From assembly GCF_016695175.1 (NCBI RefSeq), contig NZ_CP068023.1:1042501-1106500 (forward strand): DNA of 64,000 nt, read 5' to 3'. A program made the translations under genes and the position numbers. This document shows, in pieces, positions 43,630-52,064 of this stretch. The notes below the pieces were generated by a model. That model saw nothing but the letters and a program-made list of their open reading frames with translations, did not search any database and was not told the origin of the DNA. The DNA comes from Pseudoalteromonas sp. GCY. Its GTDB lineage: Bacteria; Pseudomonadota; Gammaproteobacteria; Enterobacterales; Alteromonadaceae. Numbering within the stretch: the first letter of the stretch is position 1; every line of letters starts with the position of its first letter.

Positions 43630-44017
43630 ATTAATCACATGGACAGTGTTGTTTCTGGGGATTTTGTTGAGCCACCAGCTCCGCGCCGAAGAAACTAACT
43701 CAGTGGGAATACTTCATGCTGTACCGAGCAAGTGTGTTGCCCTGAACCAAGGGAGGACTTGCTATGCGGACGTCAAAGTAACGGTAAATGCACCGACAGA
43801 GGGGGACTATTGCATTCGGGAGAGCTTGTCGAAAAAGATCCTCCAGTGTTGGGCCAAAGCGGATACCTTTAAATATGAGTTAGACTTTAGCTCTGATGAA
43901 AGTTTGAGTTATGAGCTTATCTCAAAGCAGTCTCGAGATGTGCTAGCAGTGACTACTATTGAGGTGAATTGGGTTCATAAAGTAAAAACCAAAAAAAGGC
44001 GTTGGCGCCTCTTTTAA
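43619..44017 (+). CDS. DUF3019-family secreted protein
   Basis: The product has 132 residues with a signal peptide ending QLRAEE (about 23). The mature part has four cysteines in the pattern KCVALNQGRTCYADV, GDYCIRES and LQCW, typical of DUF3019 (PF11456), a periplasmic Ig-like protein. Its function is unknown. It is coupled to the MipA/OmpV gene by overlap, and a hairpin follows. Confidence 0.75.
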   Translation: MSSKLITWTVLFLGILLSHQLRAEETNSVGILHAVPSKCVALNQGRTCYADVKVTVNAPTEGDYCIRESLSKKILQCWAKADTFKYELDFSSDESLSYELISKQSRDVLAVTTIEVNWVHKVKTKKRRWRLF

Positions 44018-44023
44018 TGTTAA

Positions 44024-44043
44024 GGCTACGTGCGAGCGTAGCC
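44024..44043. terminator. Hairpin between convergent DUF3019 and photolyase genes
   Basis: GGCTACG (44024-44030) and CGTAGCC (44037-44043) form a seven-pair stem with a six-base loop. There is no strong T run, so termination is uncertain. Confidence 0.5.
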
Positions 44044-45602
44044 TAAAGTTGCTCAATGTTATCTAAGCACCATTGTGCCCTTGTGAGCACTTCCTTGCGT
44101 GTTTTCTCATCTTGTTTTTGCCAATTTCGATAGATCATGCCAATACGGTGGTTATTGGCAAACTTATCCTCATGGCGGTGCATAAAATGCCAATAGAGGC
44201 TGTTTAGTGGGCAGGCATCATCACTAGATTTTTGTTTGACGTCGTAGTGACAATGCTGACAATAATCACTCATTTTTTGCATGTAGTTACCGCTTGCGGC
44301 GTAGGGTTTTGTTGCTACTATGCCGTGATCAGCAAATTGTGTCATGCCTCTGGTGTTCGGCATTTCTACCCATTCAATGGCGTCGATGTATATACCTAAA
44401 TACCATTCATCCACTTGATCTGGGTGAATTCCGGTCAACAGGCAAAAGTTTCCCGTGACCATTAATCTTTGAATGTGGTGAGCGTAGGCGTAATCTAGGC
44501 TTTGGGTGATGGCTTCACTGAGGCAGCGCATCTTCGTTTTTCCATGCCAAAAATAGCTTGGTAGATTACGCTGAGCAAGCAAGTAATTTTTATTGCGGTA
44601 GTCAGGCATATTGAGCCAATAAACAGCGCGGATATACTCTCGCCAGCCCAATATTTGCCTAACAAACCCCTCAACCTGCGCAATATCAATTTGTGAGTTG
44701 TCTTGGTATGCTGCGATAGCACTGTCGATAACGTGTTTGGGGTGAAGCATTTTTGCATTGAGCGCAAAAGAGAGTCGTGAGTGATACAGTGTCCATTTAT
44801 CGACACTTTTACAGGTCATTGCATCTTGAAATTGACCAAATGAAGGCAATAGGTGTTCACAGAAAAAGGCCAAAAGATCTTGAGCTTGTGCACGGGTAGT
44901 CGGCCACAGCAATGATTCTTCACTGTTGCCAATGGTCTTTACTTTATGCCGCTTAATCCGCTTTAAAATGTCACTAACATCGTTGGCAAAACAAAGCGGT
45001 TGTGGGATAGCGTCGATGTCTTTTTGCTTGAGCTTGTTACGGTTTTGACTATCGAAATTCCATTGCTTGCCAAGCGGCTCACCGTCATCCATTAATACAT
45101 TAAAGCGGCGCCTGAGTTTGCGATAGAAAAACTCCATTGTGGTGTGTTTTCCTGGCGTTAAGTAGTCATCCAGCTCTTCATAAGGGACTAAAAAATGCTC
45201 AGTGTCATAGCAACGAACCTTTAAATAGTCGAGTGTTAATTCCATCATTTGCTTCAGTAAGCGATATTCATCCGGTCTTTGATAGTCAAAACTAGACACC
45301 TGATATTTATCACATAAATGAGCAATTAAAGCGGGGAGATCCGAATAGTCCTGAGTCTCATCGAGGGTGAGATGTAGCACATGGAATCCCGCTTTATCCA
45401 GCGCGAGGGCAAAATTCTCCATGGCTTTGAAGAACGCACATACCTTTTGTATGTGGTGTTTGGTGTAGTTGGCCTCTTGCTTGAGTTCTGCTATCAGATA
45501 AAGATACTCTGCTTTATCGTCAGCAAACCAACTATGTTTGGCGTTGAGTTGGTCACCGAGAATTAATCTGAGGCCTTTATATTGAGGCTTTTGTTGTGCC
45601 AT
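44043..45602 (-). CDS. Fe-S cluster-containing (6-4) photolyase/cryptochrome (PF04244 family)
   Basis: The product has 519 residues. It opens LRLILGDQLNAKHSW, the mark of the prokaryotic iron-sulfur photolyase group (FeS-BCP). Near the end, TGNFCLLTGIHPDQV, YCQHCHYDV and ACPLNSLYWHF supply cysteines that bind a 4Fe-4S cluster in this family. Members bind FAD and a lumazine and repair (6-4) photoproducts with blue light. Its start codon overlaps the stop of the Cry-DASH gene by one base, so the pair is one operon of light-dependent repair and sensing. Confidence 0.88.
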   Translation of the reverse strand: MAQQKPQYKGLRLILGDQLNAKHSWFADDKAEYLYLIAELKQEANYTKHHIQKVCAFFKAMENFALALDKAGFHVLHLTLDETQDYSDLPALIAHLCDKYQVSSFDYQRPDEYRLLKQMMELTLDYLKVRCYDTEHFLVPYEELDDYLTPGKHTTMEFFYRKLRRRFNVLMDDGEPLGKQWNFDSQNRNKLKQKDIDAIPQPLCFANDVSDILKRIKRHKVKTIGNSEESLLWPTTRAQAQDLLAFFCEHLLPSFGQFQDAMTCKSVDKWTLYHSRLSFALNAKMLHPKHVIDSAIAAYQDNSQIDIAQVEGFVRQILGWREYIRAVYWLNMPDYRNKNYLLAQRNLPSYFWHGKTKMRCLSEAITQSLDYAYAHHIQRLMVTGNFCLLTGIHPDQVDEWYLGIYIDAIEWVEMPNTRGMTQFADHGIVATKPYAASGNYMQKMSDYCQHCHYDVKQKSSDDACPLNSLYWHFMHRHEDKFANNHRIGMIYRNWQKQDEKTRKEVLTRAQWCLDNIEQL

Positions 45603-46906
45603 TAGTTATCCTCCAAAGGCCAACCAACATGATCTTGGCTGTCAAGTTGTGGAGTAGCTTCTCCTTGCCATAATTTTATATATTCACCGTTTGGGTCAAA
45701 TAGTGTTTGTTGCTTTATGATATTGAAATGGCGACCGCCACGGGGATCAGCTCCAACACCTGCGATATACTGCCAATTTCCCCAATTTGCCGCGACGTCA
45801 TAATCGATCAGATGTTGCTCGAAAAAAGCGGCACCATAGCGCCAGTCTAGCTGTAGCTCATTAACAAAGTAGCTCGCAGCTATTTGTCTCGCTCTGTTTG
45901 AAATCCAACCGGTTTTAGTCAATTCGTGCATAATGGCATTGACCAGTGCGCTGGGCGTTCGGCCTTGGCACCACTTTAAAAAGCGCTCTGGATAGAAACT
46001 GGTTTTTGGTGTTTTGGCTTTGACGCCTGAAAAGCAAAATAGCGTGTGTTGATGTTTGAGGGCATACCAATGAAAGTACTCACGCCACAACAGTTCAAAC
46101 CAAATCCAATAGGTTGATTCATTTGCGCCTCTTTGCAGCTCAAATTGAGTAAGTGCTCGCTTGATCTGTCTAGGGCTGATAGCGCCAGAGGCAAGTATTG
46201 GACTAAACCGAGTGGAAAAATGCTCACCGAACAAGGCGTTTCGGGTTTCTTTGTATGTGAGAGCCGCATCCGTTTGGAAGTATTGTTGTAGCTGTTGCTG
46301 AGCTTGCGCTTCACCCGCGGCTACTTTGATACTGTATGAAGAGCTTGCTTTAAACTCAGCTAAATCTGAAACCCGCTTCGGTCTTGGTGGAAGCTTCGCG
46401 GTTGCAATAGGTGAGTTAGGTTCAATTTCCTCTACTGCTTTTCGAAATGGTGTAAAGCTCGGTGGTAGTTCACTGACTTCTGTTGGTAGAGACTCTGGCT
46501 CAAAAAGGGTGTTTGAATAAGCGCTAATATATTGAATATGTGGGAAATTGTATTGTAATTTTAACCAAAACTTTTGTTCATCGAAACCTGGATGAACAGC
46601 GCGACCAATATGAGTTACCTGCTGTGTATGAATAATCTCGGTCAGTGCTTTGAGCTGAGCTGTGTCACGCAACAGATACAGCTTCTGTTGTTGTGACGCT
46701 AGTGATTGATGCAAGGCGTTGAGCGTCTGATTGCGATAACATTCGACAGCAAAAGAAGGTGAGCACTGCGCTTTGCGAGCCGTCCACAGGTTTGCATTGG
46801 GTAGATAAATGCAGATAAGTGTGTCGACTTGAGACGCCAGCGTTGTAAGTGCGGGATTATCACTAAGGCGGCAGTCGTTTTCAAATAAATAGAGTCCTAC
46901 TTTCAC
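45602..46906 (-). CDS. DASH-type cryptochrome/photolyase
   Basis: The product has 434 residues. An N-terminal photolyase domain (1 to about 130) is followed by the FAD-binding domain with WFELLWREYFHWYALKH, NRARQIAASYFVNEL and WRYGAAFFEQHLIDYDVAANWGNW-like text (split here at YD), ending GRHFNIIKQ. The short size and these motifs fit Cry-DASH, which repairs cyclobutane dimers, mainly in single-stranded DNA, and may signal light. It is the first gene of a two-gene unit. Confidence 0.88.
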   Translation of the reverse strand: MKVGLYLFENDCRLSDNPALTTLASQVDTLICIYLPNANLWTARKAQCSPSFAVECYRNQTLNALHQSLASQQQKLYLLRDTAQLKALTEIIHTQQVTHIGRAVHPGFDEQKFWLKLQYNFPHIQYISAYSNTLFEPESLPTEVSELPPSFTPFRKAVEEIEPNSPIATAKLPPRPKRVSDLAEFKASSSYSIKVAAGEAQAQQQLQQYFQTDAALTYKETRNALFGEHFSTRFSPILASGAISPRQIKRALTQFELQRGANESTYWIWFELLWREYFHWYALKHQHTLFCFSGVKAKTPKTSFYPERFLKWCQGRTPSALVNAIMHELTKTGWISNRARQIAASYFVNELQLDWRYGAAFFEQHLIDYDVAANWGNWQYIAGVGADPRGGRHFNIIKQQTLFDPNGEYIKLWQGEATPQLDSQDHVGWPLEDN

Positions 46907-46965
46907 GTTTATTCTTAACAGTCATGAACGAATAAGACTCTATACGTAACAATCAGCTAAATTGC

Positions 46966-47478
46966 TCAGTTAGTTTGGCAAGATTCTATAAGTGTACGCA
47001 AGTGAGCACCAACGTCTTGTGTTTTGGTTTGGCCTTGCTCAAGTAAGTTGCTTGCTTGCTGTTTTAGCTCAGCCAAATCATACTGCTCAAGCAAAGTTCT
47101 TAAGTATCTAACTGTATCAGCACCTTGCTGAAGCAAATCAGGAAACTGTTCGATGGAAATTTCCTGTTGGCTTAGGCGAGAAATAGAGTTGAGTAGGTCG
47201 CTTAAATTTGCACTGTCTTGTAATGCGCCTTCAACCGCAATAAGCGCGCCCATCGGATCGGCATCCAGATTATTTGCAACGCAAGCTGCAACACTACCTG
47301 CCTCTGCTGATGCTTGCACTGACCCGATTCCTTTATCACGGATCTGCTCAACCACTTGTTGTAGCTCTTGATGTTCAGATAAATATTGTGCCTCGATTTG
47401 GGCTTTAGAGTCTTCCAGCATATCGCATGCGGTAAGTGAAACGACCATAGTAGACGCAAAGGCAATCGCTCTTAGCAT
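46966..47478 (-). CDS. Putative lipoprotein with helical mature part, unknown function
   Basis: The start at 47478 follows GGAAG by seven bases and gives a lipobox (SLTAC, Cys about 18); the longer open frame is upstream noise. The 170-residue product is mainly helical and glutamine-rich after the anchor (residues about 22-165), with two further cysteines (about 70 and 168). No family is recognised. It lies between the Cry-DASH gene and a globin-like gene, all on the minus strand but with spacers, so linkage is uncertain. Confidence 0.6.
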   Translation of the reverse strand: MLRAIAFASTMVVSLTACDMLEDSKAQIEAQYLSEHQELQQVVEQIRDKGIGSVQASAEAGSVAACVANNLDADPMGALIAVEGALQDSANLSDLLNSISRLSQQEISIEQFPDLLQQGADTVRYLRTLLEQYDLAELKQQASNLLEQGQTKTQDVGAHLRTLIESCQTN

Positions 47479-47626
47479 TTTATCACTTCCTATATAAAGA
47501 TTTTGTGAAAGTCTAAAGAGCTTAGAGCCAGAAGTCACGCAGAGTTTGGTTTTGTAAGCTCTGCATGACTTTGATCTTAGAGTAATGTTTAGTGGCTGCC
47601 GTTGTCTCGTTGTTTGGCAGCTCAAG

Positions 47627-48097
47627 TTAGTTTGCTTGTTGCTGCGCTCTTTTGAACTCCTGTAGACCAACAATATTCGTTTTCTTGAATAATTCAAAGC
47701 GCAGCATATTTTCGACGAGTAGCAGTGCTTTGTTCCAAGCGTTTTTTGCTGCTGTGGTAAAATGCCTGCCAAGATGACTTTTTAGCGTTGCTGTAAAGGT
47801 AAACAACAAGACACTGATATCTTTTTCTGACGTTCCCATAAATAACAGCGTACCGCGTTGTTTTTGCAGATAATGTAATAAGTTTGACTGCTGTGGGATA
47901 CGCATTACACAATTTTGCACAAAATCAAATATTTGATGCTCCCAGATTATGAGTTGTCCCACATTTGTTGGAATTTGCATGCGCAAATCGTAATGTTGAA
48001 TTTGGTTGTACCAAGAAGTGCAAAAGCCATGGAAATTCGGACGAATACTCGCAAGCGTTTGAGTTAAAAGTTGATATTGATAGGGAGTAATGCTCAT
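47627..48097 (-). CDS. Globin-fold protein, possibly lacking the proximal haem histidine
   Basis: The start at 48097 follows GAGG. The 156-residue product matches globins at both ends: LASIRPNFHGFCTSWY fits helices A-B, and TATLKSHLGRHFTTAAKNAW with ALLLVENML fits helices G-H. The segment where the proximal histidine should be reads QKQRGTLLFMGTSEKD, so that residue seems missing. Haem-free globin sensors exist, for example in stressosome proteins. The fold call is by eye; a divergent haem globin remains possible. Confidence 0.5.
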   Translation of the reverse strand: MSITPYQYQLLTQTLASIRPNFHGFCTSWYNQIQHYDLRMQIPTNVGQLIIWEHQIFDFVQNCVMRIPQQSNLLHYLQKQRGTLLFMGTSEKDISVLLFTFTATLKSHLGRHFTTAAKNAWNKALLLVENMLRFELFKKTNIVGLQEFKRAQQQAN

Positions 48098-48307
48098 AGA
48101 CGCCTCTTCAAACTGATGAAGAGCGGATCCTTTGCTCAAAAACAAATAACCTAAGTTTGAGTATAGCTGTTTTTTTAAAATGCGAGACTTTTTAATATTT
48201 TTTTTGTGAGATTTTTCTTACATTGCAATAATTAATTGAATTTCAATATGCTGGACCTAGCTATAGTAGGCCGATATTGAGCAACGGCCCACATTCATTT
48301 AAAAATA

Positions 48308-49087
48308 TTAGTGCTTAATTGGTGAGAGTAACTGTGGATCTGTCACGAGTTTACGAATGCCATGCGCATGGTCCTCTTCAAAAGCATTGTCTTTACACCA
48401 ACGCGCGAGACTATTTATATCAACTTTGGCACAGCTTGGGCGTACACTCCAGCTTACCTGTAAAGGTGAGCACTGTTGGTTGTTATAGCTAGGTCCTGTA
48501 GTTGAACCTAAAAACTCAACGGGTGTGCCTGTATTGCTTGGTAGAGCACCTGCTTGATGATAACCGTCAACTTGGCCTTGATAATCAAGCTTGGTAAAGT
48601 CTTGCGCATTTTCATCATTAACTACCAAAAACACTTGGGTTTCGACACGTAGATCGGGGTTGGCGCAGCTGTCATTTAAGCAAGCGCCGAGGGTCGGGCC
48701 TGGTTTGACATCACAAGAGCTATGTACCCAGTGGACTTCAATTGTATCGCCGGGCTTTACGTTGTTACATACTTTATCTTCTACAGGAGCAAGCTCCGCA
48801 GGGGTGAGGCTTGCAGTTGCATTACATTGGAATCCACCATACTTCGGGTCATTGGAAACGACAGAGAAGTCTTTGGCTTTATGCTCTGCATTTTTATGAA
48901 AATGGATGTTACATAGGTTGAGTTTTTCTTTTGGTGGAGCCATAGCAAAAACCCGTTTGTTGTGACCCTGCAAACTATCAATATCTCTCGGTGTTTGTGG
49001 TCCTGCCGATTCACATTGCGCTGCAAACGCTTCAAAGCTAAAAATAGACAGCGCTGTCAATTTGCTTGATTTTATAACCGTTCTCAT
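48308..49087 (-). CDS. Delta-class carbonic anhydrase-like secreted protein (CA_like family)
   Basis: The start at 49087 follows AAGGAAAACC and begins the signal peptide (to about AFAA, residue 23). The 259-residue product carries LCNIHFHKNAEHK near residues 55-70, the histidine-rich zinc motif of the PF10563 CA_like group, plus HWVHSSCD and eight or more cysteines. The group is called delta-class carbonic anhydrase by resemblance; activity in bacteria is poorly studied. It should act in the periplasm on CO2/bicarbonate. Confidence 0.7.
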   Translation of the reverse strand: MRTVIKSSKLTALSIFSFEAFAAQCESAGPQTPRDIDSLQGHNKRVFAMAPPKEKLNLCNIHFHKNAEHKAKDFSVVSNDPKYGGFQCNATASLTPAELAPVEDKVCNNVKPGDTIEVHWVHSSCDVKPGPTLGACLNDSCANPDLRVETQVFLVVNDENAQDFTKLDYQGQVDGYHQAGALPSNTGTPVEFLGSTTGPSYNNQQCSPLQVSWSVRPSCAKVDINSLARWCKDNAFEEDHAHGIRKLVTDPQLLSPIKH

Positions 49088-49411
49088 TTGGTTTTCCTTT
49101 CTTTCGTGATTTTGTTGTCCCCAATTATGGATCAAATATTTCTTTTTTGTTACAGAAAAATAGAAGGAAACTAAACTGGACCGATGAGTTGGGCATCACG
49201 GTGTTGTATGTGAAAAGTAAAATACCTGATTACATCTCAGCAACGAGCTGAAACGTCAGAAGATAGTTCTAAATCAAGGTTGCTATCTAGGCTTACTGTC
49301 TTTATAATACGCAGCATATTTAGTCAATCGGACTGAAACTTTCGTTTTTCAGTACAATTGGCTTTAAGCATGGGCAATACATCGCTCATTCAAATGGCAT
49401 TTTTGAGATGT
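49088..49411. other. Intergenic region upstream of the tRNA-like repeats
   Basis: No protein gene is supported. The stretch is AT-rich and holds one strong promoter (listed separately) that reads into the repeats and tRNA-fMet. Confidence 0.6.
49280..49308 (+). promoter_or_regulatory. Sigma-70 promoter of the tRNA-fMet transcript
   Basis: TTGCTA (49280-49285) and a perfect TATAAT (49303-49308) are 17 bases apart, followed by ACGCAGC as a possible discriminator. The start site would be near 49315, so the transcript would include both tRNA-like repeats. Confidence 0.7.
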
Positions 49412-49451
49412 CACTTCTTCGAAAAGTAGAAGTAAAACAATTTTATGTTTC

Positions 49452-49539
49452 GGTGTAGAATGGAGTTGCTCGATAGATGGTCGGGCGCTTGATTTTGTAA
49501 AGTGCCGAAGGTCGCCGGTTCAAATCCGGTTACCACTTC
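49452..49539 (+). ncRNA. tRNA-like element 1 (tRNA-fMet-derived, atypical)
   Basis: ATGGAG, then TCGGG, CCGAAGGTCG and GGTTCAAATCCGG match the frame of the downstream tRNA-fMet, and the T arm is intact. The anticodon arm is replaced by a longer stem (TCGG-G-CGCTT with AAGTG-CCGA) closing a GATTTTGTA loop, and the acceptor stem pairs poorly. There is no CCA end. It is probably not a working tRNA; it could be a processed RNA, decoy or remnant. Confidence 0.5.
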
Positions 49540-49573
49540 TTTGAAAAGCAGAAGTAAAACAATTTTATGTTTC

Positions 49574-49661
49574 GGTGTAGAATGGAGTTGCTCGATAGAT
49601 GGTCGGGCGCTTGATTTTGTAAAGTGCCGAAGGTCGTCGGTTCAAATCCGGTTACCGCTTC
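49574..49661 (+). ncRNA. tRNA-like element 2 (tRNA-fMet-derived, atypical)
   Basis: This copy is identical to the first within the tRNA-like body except for one T-stem base (GTCGTCGG instead of GTCGCCGG). It has the same extended anticodon-arm stem and degenerate acceptor. Its near identity implies recent duplication or gene conversion. Confidence 0.5.
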
Positions 49662-49697
49662 TTTGAAAAGCAGAAGTAAAACAATTTTATGTGTTGG

Positions 49698-49774
<77 letters not shown>

Positions 49775-49799
49775 AGTTAAAGATTGAGTTCTTTGATTT

Positions 49800-49827
49800 C
49801 GCGCATTCCTTGTAATGCGCGTTTTGC
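49800..49827 (+). terminator. Terminator-like hairpin after tRNA-fMet
   Basis: CGCGCATT (49800-49807) and AATGCGCG (49814-49821) form a perfect eight-pair stem, followed by TTTTGCG. The T run is short, so read-through into rimP is likely. Confidence 0.6.
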
Positions 49828-49927
49828 GTTTAAGCATCAGCTTTTTTGTTTAAGTTGATGATTAATTTGGCTGAGATAGCTCGCAAACCAAGCACGGCCT
49901 TTGGCCACACAGTTTGTTATTCGTGTG

Positions 49928-49950
49928 ACGCCCCGCTTGGTTCGGGGCGT
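49928..49950 (+). terminator. GC-rich hairpin in the rimP leader
   Basis: ACGCCCCG (49928-49935) and CGGGGCGT (49943-49950) form a perfect eight-pair stem with a seven-base loop, followed by TGTTGT. It may be an attenuator, a processing site or a weak terminator. Confidence 0.5.
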
Positions 49951-50004
49951 TGTTGTATCTGGCGCAAGGTGTATTCTGAGCCCAAGATCAAGCAGCTATG
50001 ATTT

Positions 50005-50025
50005 GGGGCTTTAGGCCCTTTTTTT
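50005..50025 (+). terminator. Terminator directly upstream of rimP (possible attenuator)
   Basis: GGGC and GCCC around a TTTAG loop are followed by seven T, ending about nine bases before the rimP ribosome site. A terminator here would control entry into the rimP-nusA operon, in line with NusA-dependent feedback known in E. coli. Confidence 0.65.
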
Positions 50026-50044
50026 GTTTGTATGGAGGAGTTCT

Positions 50045-50500
50045 GTGTCAAAACTCGAGCAAGATTTGACTGAAATGTTGGAGCCTGCAGTTGCTGCGTG
50101 TGGCTTTGAATTACTCGGTCTTGAGTTTGTGCAAGCTGGTCGTCATTCTACACTTCGTGTATATATCGATCATGAAAACGGCATTAATGTAGATGACTGT
50201 GCGGAAGTGAGTCGTCAAGTTAGTGCAATTTTAGATGTCGAAGACCCGATTACGAACGAATATAGTTTGGAAGTATCTTCTCCTGGTGTTGACAGACCAT
50301 TATTCAAACAAGCTCACTATGAAGCAGCAGTGGGAGAGGAAGTACGTTTGCGTACTAAACTTCCGCAAGAAGGTCGCCGTAATTTTAAAGGCGACTTAGT
50401 AGCAGTTAATGGCGATATGATCACGTTAAAAGTTGACAGTCAGGATTTCATCTTGATGTTGAGCAACATTGAGCGTGCCAATATCATCGCAAAATTCTAA
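50045..50500 (+). CDS. rimP: Ribosome maturation factor RimP
   Basis: The GTG at 50045 follows GGAGGAG by four bases and gives 151 residues (E. coli 150). Family marks are GFELLGLEFVQAG near the start, VYIDHENGINVDDCAEVSRQV, and EVSSPGVDRPLFK in the middle, then the SH3-like C-terminal barrel. It binds ribosomal protein S12 and helps assemble the 30S subunit. It is the first protein gene of the operon, with nusA 39 bases downstream. Confidence 0.95.
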   Translation: MSKLEQDLTEMLEPAVAACGFELLGLEFVQAGRHSTLRVYIDHENGINVDDCAEVSRQVSAILDVEDPITNEYSLEVSSPGVDRPLFKQAHYEAAVGEEVRLRTKLPQEGRRNFKGDLVAVNGDMITLKVDSQDFILMLSNIERANIIAKF

Positions 50501-50539
50501 CTTTGAGTGCGAAGGACAAGGGCAAGCGAGGCATTACCT

Positions 50540-52039
50540 ATGGCAAAAGAAATATTGTTGGTGGCAGAAGCTGTTTCCAATGAAAAAGCGGTCCCAAGAG
50601 AAAAGATTTTTGAAGCATTAGAGTTCGCACTAGCGACAGCAACAAAAAAGAAGCACGGCGGTGAAATCGAAGTACGCGTTACTATCGACCGTAAAACGGG
50701 CGAGTACGATACTTTTCGTCGTTGGAAAGCGGTTGAACCACAAGAAGACGGTTCACTAGAAAATCCATATGCGGAAATCACGATTGAAGCGGCGCAAGTT
50801 GATGAGCCTGACATTCAATTAGGTGATTACGTTGAAGAGCAGATCGAATCAATTAAATTTGACCGTATCACCACACAGATGGCGAAACAGGTAATCGTAC
50901 AAAAAGTACGTGAAGCTGAGCGCGCATTAGTTGTTGATGCATATAAAGATCAAAAAGGCGAGCTAGTGACAGGTGTTGTTAAAAAAGCAACGCGTGACGC
51001 TATCGTTATCGACCTTGGTAACAATGCTGAAGCGGTAATTTACCGTGAAGACATGCTACCACGCGAAAGCTTCCGTCCAGGTGACCGTGTACGTGGTCTA
51101 CTTTATGAAGTGAAACCTGAAGCGCGTGGTGCACAGCTATTTGTTACGCGTTCTAAGCCTGAAATGTTGATGGAACTATTCCGTATTGAAGTTCCGGAAA
51201 TTGGCGAAGAAATGATTGAACTTAGAGGCGCTGCACGTGACCCTGGTTCTCGTGCTAAAATCGCTGTAAAATCAAACGACAAGCGTATCGACCCTGTAGG
51301 TGCATGTGTCGGTATGCGTGGCGCACGTGTACAAGCTGTGTCTTCAGAGCTTGGCGGTGAGCGTGTTGACATCGTACTTTACGATGATAACCCTGCACAG
51401 TTCGTAATCAATGCAATGGCACCGGCTGAAGTAGCTTCAATCGTAATGGATGAAGATACGCGCACGATGGAAATTGCAGTTGAAGCTGACAACCTAGCGC
51501 AAGCGATTGGTCGTAATGGTCAAAACGTACGTTTAGCTAGCCAACTTACTGGTTGGGAACTAAACGTAATGACAGTGGAAGAAATGGAGCGTAAGAGCTC
51601 GGAAGAATCAGATAAATTGGTTAATCTATTCACTGAAAACCTAGACATCGACGATGATTTTGCAACACTACTGATTAACGAAGGCTTCTCTTCACTTGAA
51701 GAAGTGGCTTATGTGCCAGTAGCTGAATTTTTAGAAATCGACGGTCTAGACGAAGAAACCGTTGAAGAGCTACGTAACCGTGCAAAAGATGCACTGACTA
51801 CCAAAGCACTTCGCGATGAAGAAAGTCTAGAAAATGCAGAACCTGCAGAAGACCTACTAGCACTTGAAGGACTTGAGCGTCATACCGCTTTTGTTTTTGC
51901 TAGCAAAGGTATCGTTACACTTGAAGACCTTGCAGAGCAAGGTATTGATGACTTAGTTGAAATTTCTGAGTTATCAGAAGAGCAAGCTGGTGAGTTAATC
52001 ATGGCTGCACGTAACATTTGCTGGTTCAGCGAAGAGTAA
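50540..52039 (+). CDS. nusA: Transcription termination/antitermination protein NusA
   Basis: The start at 50540 ([16 protein letters not shown]) follows GAGG. The 499-residue product (E. coli 495) has the RNA-polymerase-binding N-domain (1 to about 130), an S1 domain (about 135-200), two KH domains (about 230-345, with [12 protein letters not shown] and [12 protein letters not shown]) and two acidic repeats (about 365-495) as in gammaproteobacteria. It promotes pausing and hairpin termination and, with NusB, NusE and NusG, antitermination. Confidence 0.97.
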   Translation: MAKEILLVAEAVSNEKAVPREKIFEALEFALATATKKKHGGEIEVRVTIDRKTGEYDTFRRWKAVEPQEDGSLENPYAEITIEAAQVDEPDIQLGDYVEEQIESIKFDRITTQMAKQVIVQKVREAERALVVDAYKDQKGELVTGVVKKATRDAIVIDLGNNAEAVIYREDMLPRESFRPGDRVRGLLYEVKPEARGAQLFVTRSKPEMLMELFRIEVPEIGEEMIELRGAARDPGSRAKIAVKSNDKRIDPVGACVGMRGARVQAVSSELGGERVDIVLYDDNPAQFVINAMAPAEVASIVMDEDTRTMEIAVEADNLAQAIGRNGQNVRLASQLTGWELNVMTVEEMERKSSEESDKLVNLFTENLDIDDDFATLLINEGFSSLEEVAYVPVAEFLEIDGLDEETVEELRNRAKDALTTKALRDEESLENAEPAEDLLALEGLERHTAFVFASKGIVTLEDLAEQGIDDLVEISELSEEQAGELIMAARNICWFSEE

Positions 52040-52064
52040 TTTATTAACGGAGGTAACATCACGT

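Larger units (their letters stand above)
49412..49691 (+). repeat. 122-bp tandem repeat: two full units and a partial third
   Basis: Units 49412-49533 and 49534-49655 differ at only three bases. A third start at 49656 matches for about 36 bases and then runs into tRNA-fMet. Each unit is a small spacer hairpin (ACTTCT...AGAAGT type) followed by a tRNA-like element. The repeat therefore looks like spacer-plus-tRNA duplicated twice, with the tRNA body strongly changed in the two upstream copies. Confidence 0.9.

Noticed and set aside
47479..47772. 98-residue N-terminal extension of the lipoprotein
   Set aside because: A good ribosome site and lipobox define the start at 47478; the extension is basic and signal-less.
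49452..49661. Considered as two ordinary tRNA genes
   Set aside because: The acceptor stem pairs poorly, the anticodon arm is too long and the CCA end is missing.
49412..49691. Tandem repeat considered as a CRISPR array
   Set aside because: The 122-bp unit repeats head to tail without unique spacers and contains a tRNA-like body.
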